Shown here: in pieces, positions 61,614 to 64,000 of the stretch
How positions within the stretch are numbered: the first letter of the stretch is position 1
Layout of the letters: every line of letters starts with the position of its first letter
NCBI RefSeq assembly: GCF_017488845.2
Contig: NZ_CP083374.1
Coordinates: forward strand, 281,501 to 345,500
Length of the DNA stretch: 64,000 nt
From: Ensifer canadensis
GTDB taxonomy: Bacteria; Pseudomonadota; Alphaproteobacteria; Rhizobiales; Rhizobiaceae
Direction: 5' to 3'
The notes under the pieces: generated by a model
Databases searched by the model: none
What the model was told of the DNA's origin: nothing
The model's input: the letters and a program-made list of their open reading frames with translations, nothing else
Program-made: the position numbers and the translations under genes

Positions 61614-62969
61614 ATGCGTTTGAGTAAGGTCGTTCGTTCACAGTCTTTGCGCCGTCTGTTGCGTCCACTGCTGATCACCTGTTGCGGCATCGCCCTTGCC
61701 GGCGCGGCCGCGGGATCCGTCGTGGGTGCAGTCGCGATGGGCAGCTATTTCGGTCACGGTTCGGGCAACCTCCTGCCCAAACCACAACTCTATGCGGCGC
61801 AGCACAAAAAAGAGCGCCCGTGGGTCAAGCAGGCAAGGGTCGAACAGACGCCGAGGCTGGTCGCCGTGGCCGAGCCCGTCGTGCTCGCAAGCCTTAGCGG
61901 CGCCGAAGGGAAACTCCCCCGCAGGGCCGATATCTTTGGAGATGCCGAGACGAGTGGCAAGGCTGCACGCTTCAGTTCCGGTGCGAAGCAGGCTGCATTG
62001 ACATCCGAGCAGCTCGCCAGCCACTTCAGGGCCTCTCATTCCGTCACGCCAGGCCGCGCGATCGCCAGTCTTGACGCGCCTGCGCCGGAACGGTTCGGGC
62101 CGCCGCGCGCCGTAGCAACCGACAAGCCCTTGGTCTCGTTGGCCTATGCGGGCCCCTCTCAGAGCGCAACGGACAGCGCTGTGTTTTCGGCGTTGCTGAC
62201 AGTACCAATGGAGGACGACCTCGCGGCCTCGCCGGACCCGAACGCCGAAGATGAGGCCGTTGCCCTGCCAGACTACGAGGACACGCCGTCTTCGGGACCG
62301 CTGCCACAGGTCCGTCCCGGTGGCCGTCAAGTTCAGAAGCCTGTCGTTGAAGCCGAAAAGCCAGAGATCAGGCAGGTCCAAGACGGGACGGCACCGAAAG
62401 CCGATGAAATCAAGAGGACCGAAGAACGCGAAACGCCAAGGCAGCAACAGCTTGCCTTTGTGCGGCCGAACAATCCGGCGGACAATCGATCCGGTGGCGG
62501 CCTCGGCGCGCTCCGCAACCTATTCGGCGGCGGTGCCCGCGCAGGAAATGGCGTCGCGGTCTACGACATCACCGCCGCGAAGGTCTACATGCCCGACGGC
62601 AGCGTGCTCGAGGCCCATTCCGGCATCGGCAAGATGGCCGACAATCCGCGTTACGTGAACGTCAAGATGACCGGACCGACCCCACCGCACACCTACAATC
62701 TCAAGATGCGCGAAACGCGCTTCCATGGGGTCGAGGCGGTCCGCATGCTGCCTGTCGACGGAAAGAACAAGCACGGCCGAGACGGTTTCCTGACCCACAG
62801 CTACCTGCTGCGCAGCGGCCGGGCGGAATCGCATGGCTGCGTCGCCTTCAAGGACTACAAGCGTTTCCTCACAGCGTTCAAAGAAGGCAAGGTCAGGCAG
62901 ATCGTCGTGGTTCCGAGCGGCGGACGCGCGGCCGGCATACAGATGGCATCGAACGGAAAGAAGGGCTGA
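61614..62969 (+). CDS. DUF2778 (L,D-transpeptidase-like, Tlde1-type) envelope protein
   Basis: 451 residues. One N-terminal membrane helix (LLITCCGIALAGAAAGSVVG), a long proline- and alanine-rich periplasmic linker to about residue 300, then a DUF2778 domain with AVYDITAAKVYMPDGSVLEA, AHSGIG and the catalytic SHGC (H407, C409). The fold resembles L,D-transpeptidases acting on peptidoglycan; Salmonella Tlde1 is a relative. No type VI secretion or immunity gene lies here, so a housekeeping envelope role is as likely. ATG 61614 is chosen where the membrane helix begins. Confidence 0.8.
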   Translation: MRLSKVVRSQSLRRLLRPLLITCCGIALAGAAAGSVVGAVAMGSYFGHGSGNLLPKPQLYAAQHKKERPWVKQARVEQTPRLVAVAEPVVLASLSGAEGKLPRRADIFGDAETSGKAARFSSGAKQAALTSEQLASHFRASHSVTPGRAIASLDAPAPERFGPPRAVATDKPLVSLAYAGPSQSATDSAVFSALLTVPMEDDLAASPDPNAEDEAVALPDYEDTPSSGPLPQVRPGGRQVQKPVVEAEKPEIRQVQDGTAPKADEIKRTEERETPRQQQLAFVRPNNPADNRSGGGLGALRNLFGGGARAGNGVAVYDITAAKVYMPDGSVLEAHSGIGKMADNPRYVNVKMTGPTPPHTYNLKMRETRFHGVEAVRMLPVDGKNKHGRDGFLTHSYLLRSGRAESHGCVAFKDYKRFLTAFKEGKVRQIVVVPSGGRAAGIQMASNGKKG

Positions 62970-63169
62970 CGGACAACATCCCGGCAGTCGCGGTAGTGAT
63001 GTCCGCCAAGGCGTTTCGCCAACGCGACTGAGAAGGACGCGGGTTGGAGTATTCCAGCTACATCATCTCCGCGCGGTTGAGACGTAGACGTTCATGCCGG
63101 CGAGAAATTGCGGACGCGTTCCCGTATCGCTTCCACCTGATCGACAGGCCGGATATGGCCGGTCCGGCA

Positions 63170-64000
63170 TTACAACCTCAACAGCCAGGCCTCTACCTTG
63201 CCCTTGCCCTTGACTTCGATAGGGCCGCGCGGCTCGAAGACGAAGTGGTCTTTGAGCTTTTCGTAGACAGGGCGCGTCACCTGAACCGCGTCGGGCACGC
63301 CGCCTGATTCCATCCTGCTGGCAAGGTTCACCGTATCGCCCCACAGGTCGTAGATGTACTTGCTCTTGCCGATGATGCCGGCCACGACCGGCCCGGTATT
63401 GACGCCAACCCTGAGCTTCATCGAGACGTTGTTTTCCATCGCGTGCTCTCGGGTAATGTGAACCATGCGGATAGCCATGCGCACCATCCGCTCGGAGTGG
63501 TTAGCCACCGGCTCGGGCAAGCCACACACCGCCATATAGGCGTCACCAAGCGTCTTGATCTTCTCGATTCCGAGTTCATTGGCGGCGACATCGAAGCGCG
63601 TGAATAGCCCATTGAGAAACGTGACGACCTCGTGTGGCGGCATCTCCGATGACAGAGCCGTGAAGCCAACCAGATCCGCGAAGGCGACGGTCACCTCGGC
63701 GAAGCCGTCGGCGATCCCAGCCTCGCCACCGCGCAACCGGTTGGCGATCGGAGCCGGCAGCACGTTGAGGAGCAGTTCCTCGTTCTCACGATTCTTGTTC
63801 TCGATCACGACATTTTTTTCGTGCAGCGTCTCGACCATGCCGTTGAAGGCTGAGCAGAGTTGGCCCACCTCGTCGCGCGTGCGAACTGGCACACTGGCTC
63901 CATAGTCGCCGGCCGCGAAGCGCTTTACTCCGGCAGTGAGTTCACGCAGCGGTCCGAGCAGTGCGCGCGAAAGCCATGCGGCCGTCACGGCCACCGCCAA
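63170..64000 (-). CDS. Adenylate/guanylate cyclase with HAMP domain (5' end outside window)
   Basis: 276 C-terminal residues are visible; the gene continues past the right edge. A HAMP linker (LRELTAGVKRFAAGDYGASV, RTRDEVGQLCSAFNGMVETL) is followed by a coiled segment (NKNRENEELLLNVLP) and a class III cyclase domain: VAFADLVGFTALSS with a metal aspartate, KTLGDAYMAV, VGVNTGPVVAG and YDLWGDTVNLASRMES. Metal, base and transition-state residues look present. The outside sensor domain is not visible. Intergenic 62970-63169 holds only small palindromes. Confidence 0.92.
   Translation of the reverse strand: MAVAVTAAWLSRALLGPLRELTAGVKRFAAGDYGASVPVRTRDEVGQLCSAFNGMVETLHEKNVVIENKNRENEELLLNVLPAPIANRLRGGEAGIADGFAEVTVAFADLVGFTALSSEMPPHEVVTFLNGLFTRFDVAANELGIEKIKTLGDAYMAVCGLPEPVANHSERMVRMAIRMVHITREHAMENNVSMKLRVGVNTGPVVAGIIGKSKYIYDLWGDTVNLASRMESGGVPDAVQVTRPVYEKLKDHFVFEPRGPIEVKGKGKVEAWLLRL

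Noticed and set aside
61614..62969. Calling this a type VI effector
   Set aside because: No type VI genes or immunity gene in the window; the N-terminal membrane anchor fits a resident envelope protein better.

Overview
The window looks like accessory or megaplasmid-type DNA of an alphaproteobacterium in the Rhizobiales, most likely an Ensifer/Sinorhizobium relative. This is inferred from high G+C, NrtA/NasS-NasT nitrate genes, a nirK-type denitrification cluster with rhizobial gene content, an ExsH-like RTX glycanase, and intergenic mosaic repeats typical of rhizobia. I found no rRNA, tRNA, CRISPR or intact insertion sequence.

Layout. (1) 1-3359: nitrate assimilation. The start of nrtA, preceded by a sigma-54 promoter and a leader with a hairpin and T-run, follows the sensor pair nasT-nasS. 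(2) 3760-19442: mixed accessory metabolism and stress genes: a frameshifted glutathione transferase, an ABC exporter, msrB-msrA, a hydrolase-OsmC fusion, a MocR regulator divergent from a cupin/AhpD-like/quinone-reductase unit, a drug/metabolite transporter, two short-chain dehydrogenases with eroded glycine motifs, a periplasmic hydrolase and LysR regulators. (3) 19456-19698: two adjacent palindromic repeats mark the left edge of the denitrification block. (4) 19771-42088: about 22 kb of denitrification genes: nnrR, nirV, nirK, nnrS, a DUF2249/membrane protein/DUF2249/DUF59 unit, hemN, norEF, norCBQD, a 53-residue membrane protein, a hemerythrin, nnrU, ubiX-ubiD, ubiT-ubiU-ubiV and a lone tatA. 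(5) 42298-50387: a patchwork with gene remnants (quinone reductase, dinB, LysR), an RTX glycanase, a bicovalent-flavin oxidase, regulators, an SDR and a tautomerase. (6) 50496-58250: methyltransferase pair, OmpR/histidine kinase pair, PAP2 phosphatase, tyrosine phosphatase, aldehyde dehydrogenase and LysR. (7) 59002-64000: nucleobase permease with deaminase, a DUF2778 L,D-transpeptidase-like protein and the end of an adenylate cyclase.

How the core works together. Eight TTG-N8-CAA sites sit upstream of nirK, nnrS, the DUF2249 unit, hemN, norC, norE/the small protein, the hemerythrin-nnrU unit and ubiT. This fits one NO-responsive regulon run by NnrR. NirK makes NO, NorCB reduces it to N2O, and NorD/NorQ/NorE/NorF/NnrS/NnrU support assembly or NO tolerance. 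HemN gives heme and UbiTUV gives ubiquinone without oxygen. No nitrate reductase (nap/nar) or N2O reductase (nos) is present here, so the block as seen covers nitrite to N2O only.

The least understood parts are the DUF2249/membrane/DUF2249/DUF59 unit (25640-28258) and the 53-residue membrane protein at 35659-35820. They are the best candidates for undescribed biology. All names are from reading translated sequence; no database search was run.
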